Shown here: piece by piece, positions 41,930 through 53,630 of the stretch
Position numbering within the stretch: the stretch's first letter is position 1
How the letters are laid out: each line of letters begins with the position of its first letter
Assembly (NCBI GenBank): GCA_023846275.1
Contig: JAIUJO010000145.1
Location: 517,001-581,000, forward strand
Source of the DNA: Vanilla planifolia
Lineage: Eukaryota > Streptophyta > Magnoliopsida > Asparagales > Orchidaceae
DNA: 64,000 nucleotides
Direction: 5' to 3'
Translations under genes and position numbers: made by a program
The notes under the pieces: model-generated
Told to the model about the DNA's origin: nothing
The model's input: the letters and a program-made list of their open reading frames with translations, nothing else
The model's database searches: none

Positions 41930-44660
41930 TTAATAGCTATAATGTTTTTGTGACTGCAATTTCCATTGGTGTAGAAGCAATTGATGTACCATTTCATGTT
42001 GGTTATGCTTAATGCCATGGATGATAGAAAAATGTTTAAAAGTTTGTGCACCTTGGACAATCCATAAAAGTAAGAATTTGAGAGTCCCTATATGCATTGA
42101 AAGTCCATTTGTCTTCAAATTGAAAGTTCAACATCCCTTGATTGCTAGCAAAATTGTAATAGATATATAAGAGCCTCCATATTGGTAAAGAAATTTTGGA
42201 AGGTAGATGTCTACTCCTTTAAAGGAACTCATGCATCGCACTTCTATTATATTAACAATATTATTTGAAGGATATAATATCATTAGAGTATAGAGTGGAA
42301 TTAATTAGAAGACATAGCTAACAATAAAAACCTACCATTAAGAGTAATTTCCTCCTATATCAAATTATCTTCGTGCATGTTTTTTTAATATAGTCTTGTA
42401 AGTGAACAACCTACTTCTTGCCTTTGAACAATTTGCTTTAAAGTAAGGGATTGGATGGTAGCATCTTTTGAATCTTAAGAACTTCTTCACTTGAGTTTCA
42501 TTTATTCACTCTCAATAGATAAAATCTCTTGTACAACAATTTCCAAATGTGATGTGTCTTAGAGCTCAAAAAAAATATATATTTATATTTTGAATGGAGT
42601 GTTTTTCACATCTTGGGAAGAGGATAAAATTTAACTATTAGGTCCAAATAGGAATCTACTTTATAACCTCTTGATGTTGGATATAGCTACACTAGACCTT
42701 ATGTATTTAGATTGCTTAAACCACCTCTTAGTGCTTTAGTTATAGAAAGGAAAAGAAATAAGAATATATGGTTTCCTTGCTTTAGCCATGGGATGATTAG
42801 GAGGGCCATTGTCTCTATAATTAATGACAAGTAGTCACTTATTGTTATAGATAGATATTATTTGATTGATTAACTAACTATTAAAGTTAATCGCATGTAG
42901 TAATTTTTGAAAAAATTACATGATACACATTTGAATGCTTTCCCAAAGTATAGTTTGATAATAGGGTTATTAACTTTCACCTAGCAATTTAAAACATCAT
43001 AGTTCTTGTACAATGAATATATTTTTAGTGATTTCTCCTTCCTAAAAGTTGATTGCTCTATTAACATGTGTGTGTGGACAAGAAAGATTGTAGGATAACA
43101 ACCAATAACTTAAATTTTTTTCAAAGAAACTATATGTATAAATTTGCCAACAATATTTAATAAATGTGGCACAATAAGTCCTTGAAAAGAAGATTATATT
43201 AGCACTAATGAATTATCTAAGTAATAGGTTCTCAATTGGAGCCACTAATAACTTCATAATTTTCATCTTGATCGACAATGCATGTAAAATATATTACTAA
43301 ACCCATCCAATTTAAAAGCACTTGAAAAATTCTTCAAAAAATTATTTTTTATATTTCACCAATAGAAATTAGCTAAATTAAAATCATATTATTTTTCAGT
43401 GAGTCTAAGGATAATAAAAGAATGCTTTACCCATTTTTCTTGGTAGGTTTAATTGATAAGTGAGAGGTGAAGCAACCCACAACACATTTGGAAATTAAAT
43501 CGTCCTCTAAGACCCAACTCATTCTTTGATCTTTAATTCATTAAATATTAAACTTACTTTGCCTATTTTCGGCAATTATGTGGAAGAATGTTCTTCTTTT
43601 TTTACCTTCCTTAAGCCACATAGTACTTGCGTTCAAGATTTTAATACATTTCCACTATTTCAGTTCCCAAGAAAAACTAATCCTAAATTTGGTCTATTCA
43701 AAACTTTATAACTATTTTATAGCTTATTAAGGTCTTTTTCTTTCTCCAAAAGTGGCTTTTTTTACTTCTTGAATCATCTACAATATATTACAAAATTTAG
43801 CTTTCTTCATGTTCAGTTTAATGTGTCATCATTTTGCAAGCTAGGGTCCTCATTCCTAAATCAACAATTGGAAGACTCTAGTTTTGAGCAAAAATTGGAT
43901 AAAATTCTATGCTTTCAATCCATGTGCTTTGGAATTTTAAATATCTTCAAATAGATCTAATTGTTGGAGGAAGAATAAAAAAAAAGGAGTATTGTAATAG
44001 GATCTAGTTCATATGTTAAACAACAATATTGGAATTGTTTTGAGCTAATCATGATTCGTTAGTGTTCTATCTAGAGGAGTGATATTTAAATTCTTGAACC
44101 TTAATAATGACATAAATTCTCTCTACTTTCCAAGGAAATCAATTAGCCTCCATCAACAATCTTAAATCCCACCAAAGATCTCTTCTATTAATGAAATAGT
44201 TCTTGGCATACACAAAAGGGTAACAGCTCATTTATGCATTATGCTTTATAACCATGTGAAGACATTGTTCTTCATTTTCATTATTTGTCCTTGGAAGTCA
44301 TACGACTGAAACACCGATACTTTGCTAGAGATATTCTCACAATAAAAAAAACTTTAGCTTCTTTGAATGATGTCCATTTGTTTGTTACCTTCAAAGTCGA
44401 AAAATGAAGTTAACTTAATTTTGTGAAATTTGATCATGTTCTTAAGTCATAAATCATTTGTATATTTAATTACATCATTAATGTTCGATGTTACGATATA
44501 ATTCGTCACAATCTATATTGTTATTATTTTAAGATGCCTAAAGTATTTTTTAGGCCATTTTAAGGAAAAGTCACTTTTTAGCATTCCATTTAGTAGCTTT
44601 TCATCTTGACATGTGATTGATAGCCACAGCAAAGCCATCTTTGACCATCTAAATTTTTTG
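41930..44660 (-). mobile_element. L1-type LINE relic, 5'-shortened copy (E2)
   Basis: It aligns by eye with E1 in the same order. Plus-strand 42275-42480 resembles 32010-32220 (shared ATCATTAGAGT, TAATTTC, AAGTAAGGGATTGGA and GTAGCATC words). 43170-43330 resembles the RT start at 32900-33080 (GGCACAATAAGTCCTTG, CATCCAATTTAAAAGCACTTG). 43840-43890 resembles 33580-33620 (CATTCCTAAATCAACAATTGGAAGACT). 44220-44640 resembles 33800-34290. Similarity stops near 44660, so the copy ends there in the direction of the element's 5' end. Short 5'-truncated copies are usual for L1 retrotransposition. It is broken throughout by stops and frameshifts. Confidence 0.75.
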
Positions 44661-45949
44661 AGTAATTGAATGTCTATTTGTTACCACTTATCATGCCTCA
44701 TATACAAGCACGTTGTGCATGGCGGCATGTGAAATCTGTGCACATTCTTTTAAGGGATTTGGTGACAAAATCTACAAGTTTTATGCTTTTGTCAATTGTC
44801 AATTGTCAAATGTGCCTTCTAAAATTTAAAATATTATATTTTTTTCATTAAAATGTGCATCCAACCCTTATATAACGAGGTAAGAATGATGAACAAAAGA
44901 TAGAGAAGTTTTTCTAGTGATCAATCTTCTTATGCAAGCACAAGTTACTTCATTAACACAATAAATAGAAGTATGACTAGGGATGGTGTTAAAAAATTGA
45001 TATACTGCATCATAAAAAGAAAAATCACCAAGCAAAGAGAATGTTTTTAATTCAGGGACACTTGGGGATACATTTGAGGGTGCCATCATTAATATTGCTA
45101 TTTAATTCATGAGATTTGACAAGGTCTGTTCAAGTTAGATACACCCTATTAGTGATGGTACTATGGACGCAAAAATGTTAGATGACTAATTAAATCAACA
45201 AGAGACCTATTTCTCCCTATACAACTACCCTTTATTTAACAAAGTAGTATATGCTTGATTGAAAATGTTGAGCCATGCATTGGCATAGTTGAATGTAAAT
45301 TTAAGAACTCATTTGGATATAGAGCAAATATGGAGTCTAATTAAGAAATAAATTTGAGAAAAATTTTATCCCATAGTTTGTGTATGAAATATAGATGAAT
45401 TAGCTTTGTCTCTAATATTTACAAGTGCAAAAAATCAAAGTTTACACAATTAAATTTCAAAGACAATCTATAGTATTAAGGATCTCTATTACAAAGATGT
45501 AGACTTTATCTATGTACTTCTATGGTTTTTATTATCCTATTGCTAGATAACTAACATTAATCCCTATATAATATTCAGTATAAGTAAGAACATTTACAAT
45601 GCACATTTATATAATGGCCATTGAAAGGAAGAATCAAAATATGGAGCCAATGACATAGGATTTCACACTTTGGGAGGATTAAAACTAATATTTTTCTAAA
45701 GTAGATGATAGCCATTATAATAACAACACCATTTACATGTGAGAGTCAAAAAAATTATACCCACTACAAGAAGTAAGGCCACGTATGAGAAAAATTTTTG
45801 ATCTTTTACACTAACCTTTTCTTAGACACGTTTAAGAAAAATATGGAAAAAGTATCTTAATTGCAACTAAAATTGAGATGATTCTTAAGGTTTGACAATA
45901 AAAAGATAATACTATATCCCTTTTGTAGGGCCAACAGAGCTTATAATTA
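44661..45949. other. Unassigned sequence between LINE E2 and element C
   Basis: A minus-strand open stretch at 44868-45089 (73 codons) shows no recognised family. Part of this interval could hold the gag or LTR of element C, but I could not identify a repeat of it on the other side of that element. Confidence 0.45.
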
Positions 45950-46559
45950 ATGAAATTTAAATTGGAAGAGTGGAATGAATTTCAACTTGTATTCATGTAG
46001 ATGTGTTGGTCAACACTATCATAAATACTAGCAATTAGAAAAATTGGATCTTTAAAAGCTTTGTTGAGAAGATCTACTTAGAAAGTGGTACTTATTCAAG
46101 CCCTATTCTTGCGGTTTGAGTTAAAAGTCTCTAAAGTAAGAGTTCATACTTAATATAACGTAAAATTTAAAATCACTTAAGAATATGTTGATGAAATTAT
46201 CCATGAAGCAATTCTATTAGATATTTTTCATATCATATTTGACTAGTCATACTTGTGGAATCAAGATGATATATAACATTGTTAAGCCCAATAGTATCAA
46301 TTCACAATGGATGGATAGAAATTTAATATAATATATAACAAAGGAAAGTTAATAGTAGATATTATCACTACAAGCCAAGCAAAGATATTAGAAAATAAAG
46401 TCTAAATTATGTGTTATTATTAACTAGACCCGAGAAGCTGAATATTGGTTCCAAAAAATATAGTAATCTACCTAAACAACTTAAGAACATACTAAAAGAA
46501 TATTCTACACTATTTACTAAACTCAAATGAAATTTCCAAGTTGTGTTTTGAAGAATCAG

Positions 46560-47700
46560 ATTAACTTTTATCAAATCAATAGTTATAAACACAAATATGT
46601 GTCACCACTTATTTTCAAAAAATGAAGTGATTAAAAAGCAAGTTATAGAGTTATTGAAGAATGGAGTACTCAAGCCTACTAATTCACCATTAGGCTCTCT
46701 ATTTGAATTGGTGTAGAGAGGATGGATGTTGGCACATGTGTGTGGATTTCGAGCTCTTAACAAAATCACTTGTATGAATAGGTATCCAATACGAGGAATG
46801 AATAATCTATTAGACCAACTAAAGAATGCATGAGCATTCAACAAATTAGATTTTTAAGCAAGGTAACCTCATCTAGATATTATAGAAGTAGAATTTTTGA
46901 AAAAAACTTTTAAAACTCTATAATGATTGTGTGAGTCGCTAGTAAGGGTGTTTGGGTTGTGCAATGCCCAAGCAACATCATGTGACTAATGAATGGCCTT
47001 CTTTTCTCTTAGAAGATTTTATGCTAGTCTACCTTAATGAAATTCTCATTTATAGTAATACACATGAAGTAAATATAAAGTCTTTATGGAAGGTGTTCAA
47101 TATATTACAATCCCATCATTTATAGTCGAACGAGAATAAATGGGAGCTTGTGAGGGAAACATTTTATATTTGGGATATTAAGTTCGAAGGGGTGAAATAA
47201 ACTTTGATAAGAAGAAGATTAATGTAATTTAGAAATGGACTAAACCTTATGATGTTACCAATGTCAGGGGTTTTCATAGAGGTTAACAATGACTAAGAAA
47301 ATTCATCAAAGGATTGTTTGAAAGAGTAGCACAGTTTCATGCACTAACTTGCTGACATCTATAATTTGCATGGATAGAACTACGTCAGTAGACATTTTGA
47401 TAATTAAAAGAGGTAATTTGTGAAACACCAGTTCTAGCTCTAGCAATCAAATTTGAGATTCAAGTAGATGCGTCAGGCGTAAAATATCGATGTAGTTTTA
47501 ATGGAATAAAGTAAGCCAATAGTATACTACTGTTAATTACTACTAGGAGAATAAAAAAAATTTAATTAATAATAAAGAGCTGATTTGTTTACATCAATTC
47601 ATAAAACAATAGAGTCCATACACCCTTAGAAAATAATTCATAGTGCATAGATCGCTTGCTTTTTCAATATTTATAGACTTAATTAAAGCTAAAACATGTA
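46560..47700 (+). pseudogene. Reverse transcriptase and RNase H relic of element C
   Basis: At 46740-46830 one frame reads VCGFRALNKIT and then RYPIRGMNNLLDQLKNA, which is the RT block CVDFRALNKIT..NRYPIP.IDDLLDQL.GA with small changes. Before it lie the GVLKP..SP.GS-like letters typical of this family. At 47422-47478 another open stretch contains ETPVLALAIKFEIQVDASG, the start of Ty3/gypsy RNase H (P.L.LP....F...TDASG). These matches leave little doubt about the family. The copy is inactive. Confidence 0.85.
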
Positions 47701-47795
47701 TGACACTTCAAGTGGTTATCATACCTACAACAATTAAGCGTAATTATTAGATATAAGAAAGGCACTTTGAACAAATTTTAGATATGCTTTTTTGA

Positions 47796-47805
47796 CCCCC
47801 CCCCC
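47796..47805 (+). repeat. C10 homopolymer
   Basis: Ten consecutive C on the plus strand, in an otherwise AT-rich region between the RNase H and integrase relics of element C. It is the longest C run I noticed. Confidence 0.95.
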
Positions 47806-47859
47806 TTCAATCACACAATGTTTAACAACTATCATGCAAATATAAATTATGGAATTTAA

Positions 47860-48450
47860 GGAGTAAGTCATGAAGTATAAAGATGACCCCAACTTTTGCA
47901 AAATTTAAAAAGAGACAAAAAGAGGTAAACACTCTGAGTATTTTATCAAAAAGAAAGTGTTGTACATCAAGATGGTGATAAAAAAAGATGCATAAGTGTA
48001 GCTCACATCACCAAGGCCTTGAGACACATTGGAGTTTCAAAGACCACTCTTAATTATCATAGGTATGCTTATTGGCCCCACATGAATTTAAATGTTAAGA
48101 AATATATTTACAGGTGAACGCTTTTTGTTGCATCAAAAACCATCAGTTCATAAATAAGAACTGCATATACTCACACCAGTACTAAGAAGTCCTTGGAATA
48201 ATATCTTGATGGATTTTATGAATGGTCTATCAATAACTTTATAAGGACATTATTACGTATTTGTAATGGTAGAAAAACTTTCCAAGATGGCGGGAGTAAT
48301 GTCTTACAAATAAGGGATTATAAGGGAATAAGTAATTGTTATTTTCTTCCAAAAAGTATGTGTACCACTGATGGCTAGAGCAATACCATATTGTAGGCTT
48401 GGTTAATATATTGTTTTAGCTTTTGAAGTTAGAAAATAAATGAAGAAATG
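47860..48450 (+). pseudogene. Integrase relic (N-terminal and core part) of element C
   Basis: At 47868-47905 there is MKYKDDPNFCKI, in the place of the text preceding the integrase zinc finger. At 48055-48110 letters resembling H.RYYWP.M...V.KYI, the second half of that zinc-finger region, are visible. At 48208-48290 LMDFMNGLSIT is followed by VMVEKLSKM, matching MDFI.GLP.T and VVVDRLSKMAHF of the core. Text after about 48450 no longer matches. Confidence 0.75.
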
Positions 48451-49025
48451 AATAGTTATATATTCTATAGAAAAATTAATTGTTCATGTGCCTTCAATCA
48501 AAATTGAAAAAAATATCAACTCTTTTATACATTTGTTCTATACAACACTTGTAGAATCAAGTAATAATTCTATGTTGAAATCAATCAATCACTCTTAAAA
48601 TAAAAAAATCAATAATTCTTGATAATTTTTTTATATTTATTTTATGCATAACTCAAAAGATCAAAAAAATAAATTCAATCTTTATACAACTATTTTAATT
48701 TTATCTCATGCATGTATCATCATTTATTTGATGACATGTTGCAATCTCACCCACCTAAACATTTTTCATCCAAAATATTTGAAACAAATAGAAAGCTACA
48801 ATGCATGATGCTATGAAAATATATCGATCATTTTTTTAGAAAGATGAACAAACCATAGTTAAACACAAAACTTTGGAAAAAGATAGAAAGAAATTGTAGA
48901 ATATGCATATGTGGCGATACAAGTTTTGCAAAAAAAAAAAATTAAACCACCACAATGCATTAATCAACTACATAGTAAAATACTATATCAATCCATCTAA
49001 AAACCCAGTTTGAGTGACAACTTCA

Positions 49026-49210
49026 TGGAGAGGAACAAGAAAGAAATAAAGAAGTAAAAAGAAAATAACAATAAGAAAGAGAAGAAGAAGAAGAAGAAAA
49101 AGAAGAACAAGAGGAAGAAGAAAAAGAAAATCAAGAAGAAGGTGTAGGAGAAGAAGAAGACGAACAAAGAATGAAGATGAAGAAAAATAAGAAAGAAAGT
49201 AAGAAAGAAG

Positions 49211-49242
<32 letters not shown>

Positions 49243-50057
49243 GAAGAAGAAAAAAAGAAGAAGAACAGAATAAGAAGTAGAAGAAGAAGAGGAAGTAGAA
49301 GAAGTAGTAGAAGAAGAAAAGGAAGAAGAAGAAGAAGAAGAAGAAGTAGAAATGCAAAAAAAAAGAAGTATTAGAAAGAAGGAAAGGATGAAAGAAGAAG
49401 TAGAGGAAGAAGAAGAAGGAGAATAAAAAGAATAATAGAAGAAAGAAAGGATGAAAGAAAGAAAGAAAGATAGAAGAAGACAAACAAGATGATGAAAAAG
49501 AAGATGATGAAGATGCTGAAGAAGAAGAGAAAGAACAAAAGAAATAAAGAAATAAAGAAATAAAAATAGTAGTAGAGGAGAAGAAGAATTAGAAGAATAA
49601 GAAAGAAAGAATGAAGGATAAGAAAATGAAGAAGAAGAAGGAGAAGAAGAAGAAAAGGAAAGAACGAAAGGAAGAAAGAATAAAAAGATGACAAAGAAGA
49701 AGAAGAAGAAATAGATGAAGGAGAAAGAAAGAAAGAAAGAAAAATATAGAGAAGATGTCATAGTAGTAATTGAAGAAGGAGAAGAAGAAGATGAAGAAGG
49801 AAAGATGATCACAAAAATATGAGGGAAATGAAGAAGAATCAAGAAAGAATGAAGGAATGATTGACAGAAAGAAAGAATGAAAGAAAGTAGAAGAAGAAGA
49901 TGGAGAAGAAGAAAAAAAGGGGAAAGAAGAAGAAGTAAAAGAAGAAGAAGGAGAAGAACAAGATGACGAAGAAGATGATAATGAAGAAGAAGGAAAAGAA
50001 GTGAAGTAGAAGTAATAAAAGAAGAAGAAGAAGAAGGGATGGAGAATAAAGAAAAAA

Positions 50058-50092
<35 letters not shown>

Positions 50093-50764
50093 AAGAAAGA
50101 GAGAATGAAAGGAAGAAAGAAGAAAAAGAAAAAGAAAGAGAAACAAAAATGTAATGATAAAAAGAATGAATGGAAAAAATAAAGAAGGAAAGAAGAAGAA
50201 GAAGAAGAAGAAGAATAGGAGGAGAAAGAAGAAGATGAAGAAGAAGAAGAAGAGAATGAAGAAGAAGAAGAAGGATTAGGAGAAGAAGAACATGAATAGA
50301 AGAAGAAGAAGAGGAAAAGAAGAAGAAGAACAAGGAAATGAAAAATATTAAAAGAAAGAAAAAACGAAAAGATCATTGAATGAAAGAGAGAAGAAGGAGA
50401 AGTGGAATAATAATAATAATAATGAGATTATGAAGAAGAAAAACAAGAAGAACGACAAAAAGAAGAAAAAGAAGAAGAAGAAGTGGATCAAGAAGAAGAA
50501 GAAGGAGAAGACGAAGGAAGAGATGATGAAGAAGAAAAAGGACTAGATGATGAAGAAGAAGAGGAAAAAGAAGAAGAAGAACAAGAACAAGAAGAATAAG
50601 AAGAAGAAGAAAATAAGAGGAAGTGTCTGACAAAGGAGAAGAAGAAGAAGAAGAAGGAGAGAAAGAAGCAAAAGAATTAGAAGAAGATGAAGGAGCGAAA
50701 GAAGAAGAAAGAGAAGAAAAAAGTACGAGTAGTAGTAGTAGTAGAAGAAGAAGAAGAAGGGAAA
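49026..50764 (+). repeat. 1.74 kb purine-rich (GAA/AAG) simple-sequence tract
   Basis: The plus strand is almost only A and G, chiefly AGA, GAA and AAAG units, with scattered single T or C. Sub-blocks include runs of GAAGAAGAAGAA, AAAGAAAGAAAG near 49450 and 49720, AATAATAAT at 50407-50423 and GTAGTAGTA at 50728-50745. Because stops are rare on the complementary strand, very long open frames arise there (up to 459 codons, Leu/Ser/Phe only), and I regard them as artefacts. Homopurine-homopyrimidine DNA of this length is known to favour triplex (H-DNA) formation and can slow polymerases. It interrupts element C between its integrase core and integrase tail. Confidence 0.95.
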
Positions 50765-51179
50765 TGGCCCATCCTTAATCATGTGAAAACTTGAGATTCG
50801 ATTATTGAATAAATTTGAGTGAGCAATGTAGGAAATGATCGATACATCTTTTATGAAGAAGGCAAATTTCAAGGAATGAGAGTATTATAATGTATTGAGC
50901 GATGAAGGAAATGATCGATACCAATATAAGTCAAGCATACTTACAGTATATAATGTGCATAACCCAAAAATAAGGAATGAGAGTATTATATATGTATGGC
51001 TTGCACACAATAACATTGTGCATGGATTAATAAATAAGCACCCTTCGAAGCTTGTTTGTTAATCCTTCCCAAAAGCTTGCTACACTTGAATTTCAAGATA
51101 CAAGAAATAGGACAATTTATAAGTGATATTGAACAAATTGTTCAAAACTTTCTATATAGAATATAAGAAATACATTTCA

Positions 51180-51670
51180 AAGAAAAAAACTACTCAAATC
51201 ATAGAAGTATAAGAGAAGACATGACCAACATAGAGTTGAAAAGATGGTCACAAAAGATAACCTTTTTTGGCTTAATATTTGGAAGGAAAGATTTAAAGTA
51301 CATGGAAAGAACATAAAACTAATACGATATAGTCTTTTCAAGACAATATAAAGAATTAATGATAATACTTATCTAGTTGAGCTACCATGATATATAGAAA
51401 TTTTCGGAATAGTGAATATGGTTAATGTGACGAGTTGTGAGAAATTTTTGCTTGATGAAGAACATCAAAAACACTTACCAACAATGGATGACTTTGTAAA
51501 GAATGTTGATAAGATTATTAATTAAGAGAACATCATCTAGAAAGGGATCATTATGATAATGAGCAAGGCCTAGAATTCATACCAAGTGGCGAAGAAGGGA
51601 AAAAGACTTACTACTACATAATGTATAGCTTGGAGAAAGGTTAATCATTATTCCCTCAAGTTTTTTTTAA
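51180..51670 (+). pseudogene. Integrase C-terminal relic of element C
   Basis: One plus frame gives an ERFKVHGKNIKLIRYSLF stretch (51285-51340), matching ERF...RKLKPIRYGPF of plant Ty3/gypsy integrase tails. Another gives IEIFGIVNMVNVTSCEKFLLD (part only), matching M.IYSVFNVENLK.YEP.LLDE. This is followed by LPTMDDFV, the usual LP.V.DL. These follow the integrase core by about 2.7 kb instead of a few hundred bases because of the purine tract between them. Confidence 0.75.
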
Positions 51671-51780
51671 ATAATAATGAAAAGATGAGAACTAGAGGAT
51701 CTAGTCAAGTTGACTCAATGAAACTCAAAAATAAGCCTAAACTAGAGCAAAGATGCATAAAAAAAAATGCAAGTACTATG

Positions 51781-52194
51781 GCTGACATTGGAACGAATAG
51801 TTGCCATATGTATGCCTGACTTCAAGCACCATATGTGCTTCACTCCGTGTATAGTGCTAACATGGTTTATGTGCACCACATATGAATAGGTTATCATGCA
51901 ACCTCCAGTATATATGAGCATTCTTTGGATGGGTAGCTATGTGGGTAATGTGCAAGATAGAAACCTCCTACTATGCCTTGCCTTTGCTCATGTATTACTA
52001 AGTAGTGCATCAAATTCCAGTGCACCTTGAGCTTCGACATGTAAGTGTGGAGCCAATGATGCAAAAGTTTCTCAATTGTAAAATTTTCATCAAAGGACAA
52101 ATGTGACTCTTGGAAATTAAAATATTATTCTTTTTATAATAAAATATTCCAATATAAAGAAACAAGAATGATGAAAGAAGAAGAATTTCATGTA
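51781..52194. other. Unassigned short interval
   Basis: The stretch contains a minus-strand open piece (51894-52100, 68 codons, many His) with no recognised family. It lies between the end of element C and LINE relic E3, and may be an untranslated or LTR part of C. Confidence 0.45.
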
Positions 52195-53500
52195 CTGTTC
52201 AATTTTTTTGAGACAAAAGCTTTATTCTTCTTCTCCTTATTGCTTAGTTTGTCACCATTTTTTGCACTTCAAATTTGATGATTTTGACTAGAGAATAAGG
52301 TGTATGGTGAGAGCTTAAGGAGACAAAATCTCATAAAAGGTTAGTTGCTCATTGAATTTTTTAATAAAGTTATTGAAGAAATGATTCATAGTACATTATG
52401 GTTTTTCTACTGAGTATTGATGATCTATGATGTAGTTAAGGAACTTATTTTTTGATTTGTTTGAGGAGTAGAATTTCTCACTTGTTAAGCTACTTATGAT
52501 ACCATTATCAACTTTTATTCCATTACTTTCCTCATTGATGTACTTTCATTATCCAACCTTTGGGTGTCTACACTAAAGACTAACAAAGCATTAGGTTTCA
52601 CATTACTTATTGCTTGATGAATTGGAATTTTCTCGTCCTCACCATTTCTCACATATATCTAGAACTTTTTCCTAGCTACATTGGACCACTGATTATATTT
52701 TTGGAGATAATTTAGATAATAGATTGGAAGATTTTTAGTGCTTAATATTTTTCTAGGCACTATTATTGTTGCTAATCTTTCTAAGGATTCTAAATGTGAA
52801 TAAATATCTTGAGAAAGATCGAGCATTATGTTGATTTGAGCACAATAGGGCCTCGTTAAGAGATTTGTAACATCTACATTTAATGGGCTATTGACGATTG
52901 ACACAATAGAGAGTAAGATTAACTTGTTGACAAAGTAGATTGGAAGGCACTCTAATGAGATATGCACTAGAGATCACAAAGGTTCAATTTTGAGTCAAAA
53001 ATCTTGGAGCCATTTGATGATTCTCGTTTTAAAGTCTACAACTTTGCAAAATTTGTACATGCAGCATAATTGTCATCTTTGTCTAGTGAAAAGCTTTGGA
53101 GCATATGCTTTATTTATCACAATAGATCCAAAGTAGCTAATTTGTTTAGATTTCAACTTTCAGAAACAAAATGTTGGGTTTAAAGGTGAGAATATTTCCA
53201 ATTATAGTGACTTTGAAGGGTGTAGCCTTTTTGGAGATATCATCACCATTGAACATGACCTCTTGTACACACTTTAAAAAATATATCGGTATTATCTTAA
53301 CTAAAGAGGTTGGACAACTCCCTTGATTTACCATAAAAGAAGAGCCCTGAACCTAATGCATACATGAAATCTACCTAGCAAGGGAGAGGACCGTACCAAC
53401 AAGAGAATAATCCTAAAATCACATTTCAAATGTCATCCAACTTGCACCAAATTTGAAAAAGAGCATATTAGTGAAAAGTTATTTTTCTTAGTTATTACAT
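52195..53500 (-). mobile_element. L1-type LINE relic, 5' part only (E3)
   Basis: It matches 34.3-35.5 kb of E1 in order. Plus-strand 52550-52640 (CATTATCCAACCTTTGGGTGTCTA, then GACTAACAAAG, CATT.CTTATTGCTT and ATTGG) is close to 34575-34665. 52930-52960 (GTAGATTGGAAGGC-CTCTAATGAGAT) resembles 34960-34990. 53085-53170 (GTGAAAA.CTTT.GA, AGATCCAAAGTAGC.AAT, ATTTCAACTTT) resembles 35115-35190. This is the region upstream of the endonuclease and RT, the place of ORF1. No RT is present, so this piece is not a usual 5'-truncated insertion; it is a remnant whose 3' part has been lost. It is broken by stops. Confidence 0.7.
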
Positions 53501-53542
53501 TCCATTTCAATGTAGATTTATCATATGCAAGCCCTATTTTAC

Positions 53543-53545
<3 letters not shown>

Positions 53546-53627
<82 letters not shown>
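53546..53627. repeat. (TA)41 microsatellite
   Basis: 82 bases of uninterrupted TA alternation, flanked by TACAAT on the left and GTCAACATAATTG on the right. It is the longest pure dinucleotide run in the window. It lies about 50 bases beyond the point where LINE relic E3 stops being recognisable. Its purity suggests recent expansion, in contrast to the decayed surroundings. Long TA runs are prone to cruciforms and assembly length error. Confidence 0.97.

Positions 53628-53630
<3 letters not shown>

Larger units (their letters stand above)
45950..51780 (+). mobile_element. Ty3/gypsy LTR-retrotransposon fossil (element C), plus strand
   Basis: Reading plus, the order is a protease-to-RT region (about 46.0-46.5 kb), reverse transcriptase (46.56-47.2 kb), RNase H (47.25-47.7 kb), integrase (47.9-48.45 kb), a long purine-rich simple repeat (49.03-50.76 kb), and then the C-terminal part of integrase (51.19-51.66 kb). 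RT before RNase H before integrase is the Ty3/gypsy order. No terminal repeats could be identified, so the outer limits are those of recognisable coding text. It is the only transposon fossil in the window on the plus strand. It is heavily decayed and old, with numerous breaks. Confidence 0.8.

Noticed and set aside
49171-49374. Plus-strand Lys/Glu/Arg-rich open frame suggesting a nuclear or coiled-coil protein
   Set aside because: It is a reading of the purine simple repeat, with no unique sequence.
48983-50872. Long minus-strand open frames (up to 459 codons) rich in Leu, Ser and Phe, resembling membrane proteins
   Set aside because: They are the complement of the GAA/AAG tract, where CTT, TTC and TCT codons cannot form stops. 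Overlapping frames are equally open and no non-repetitive protein text is present.
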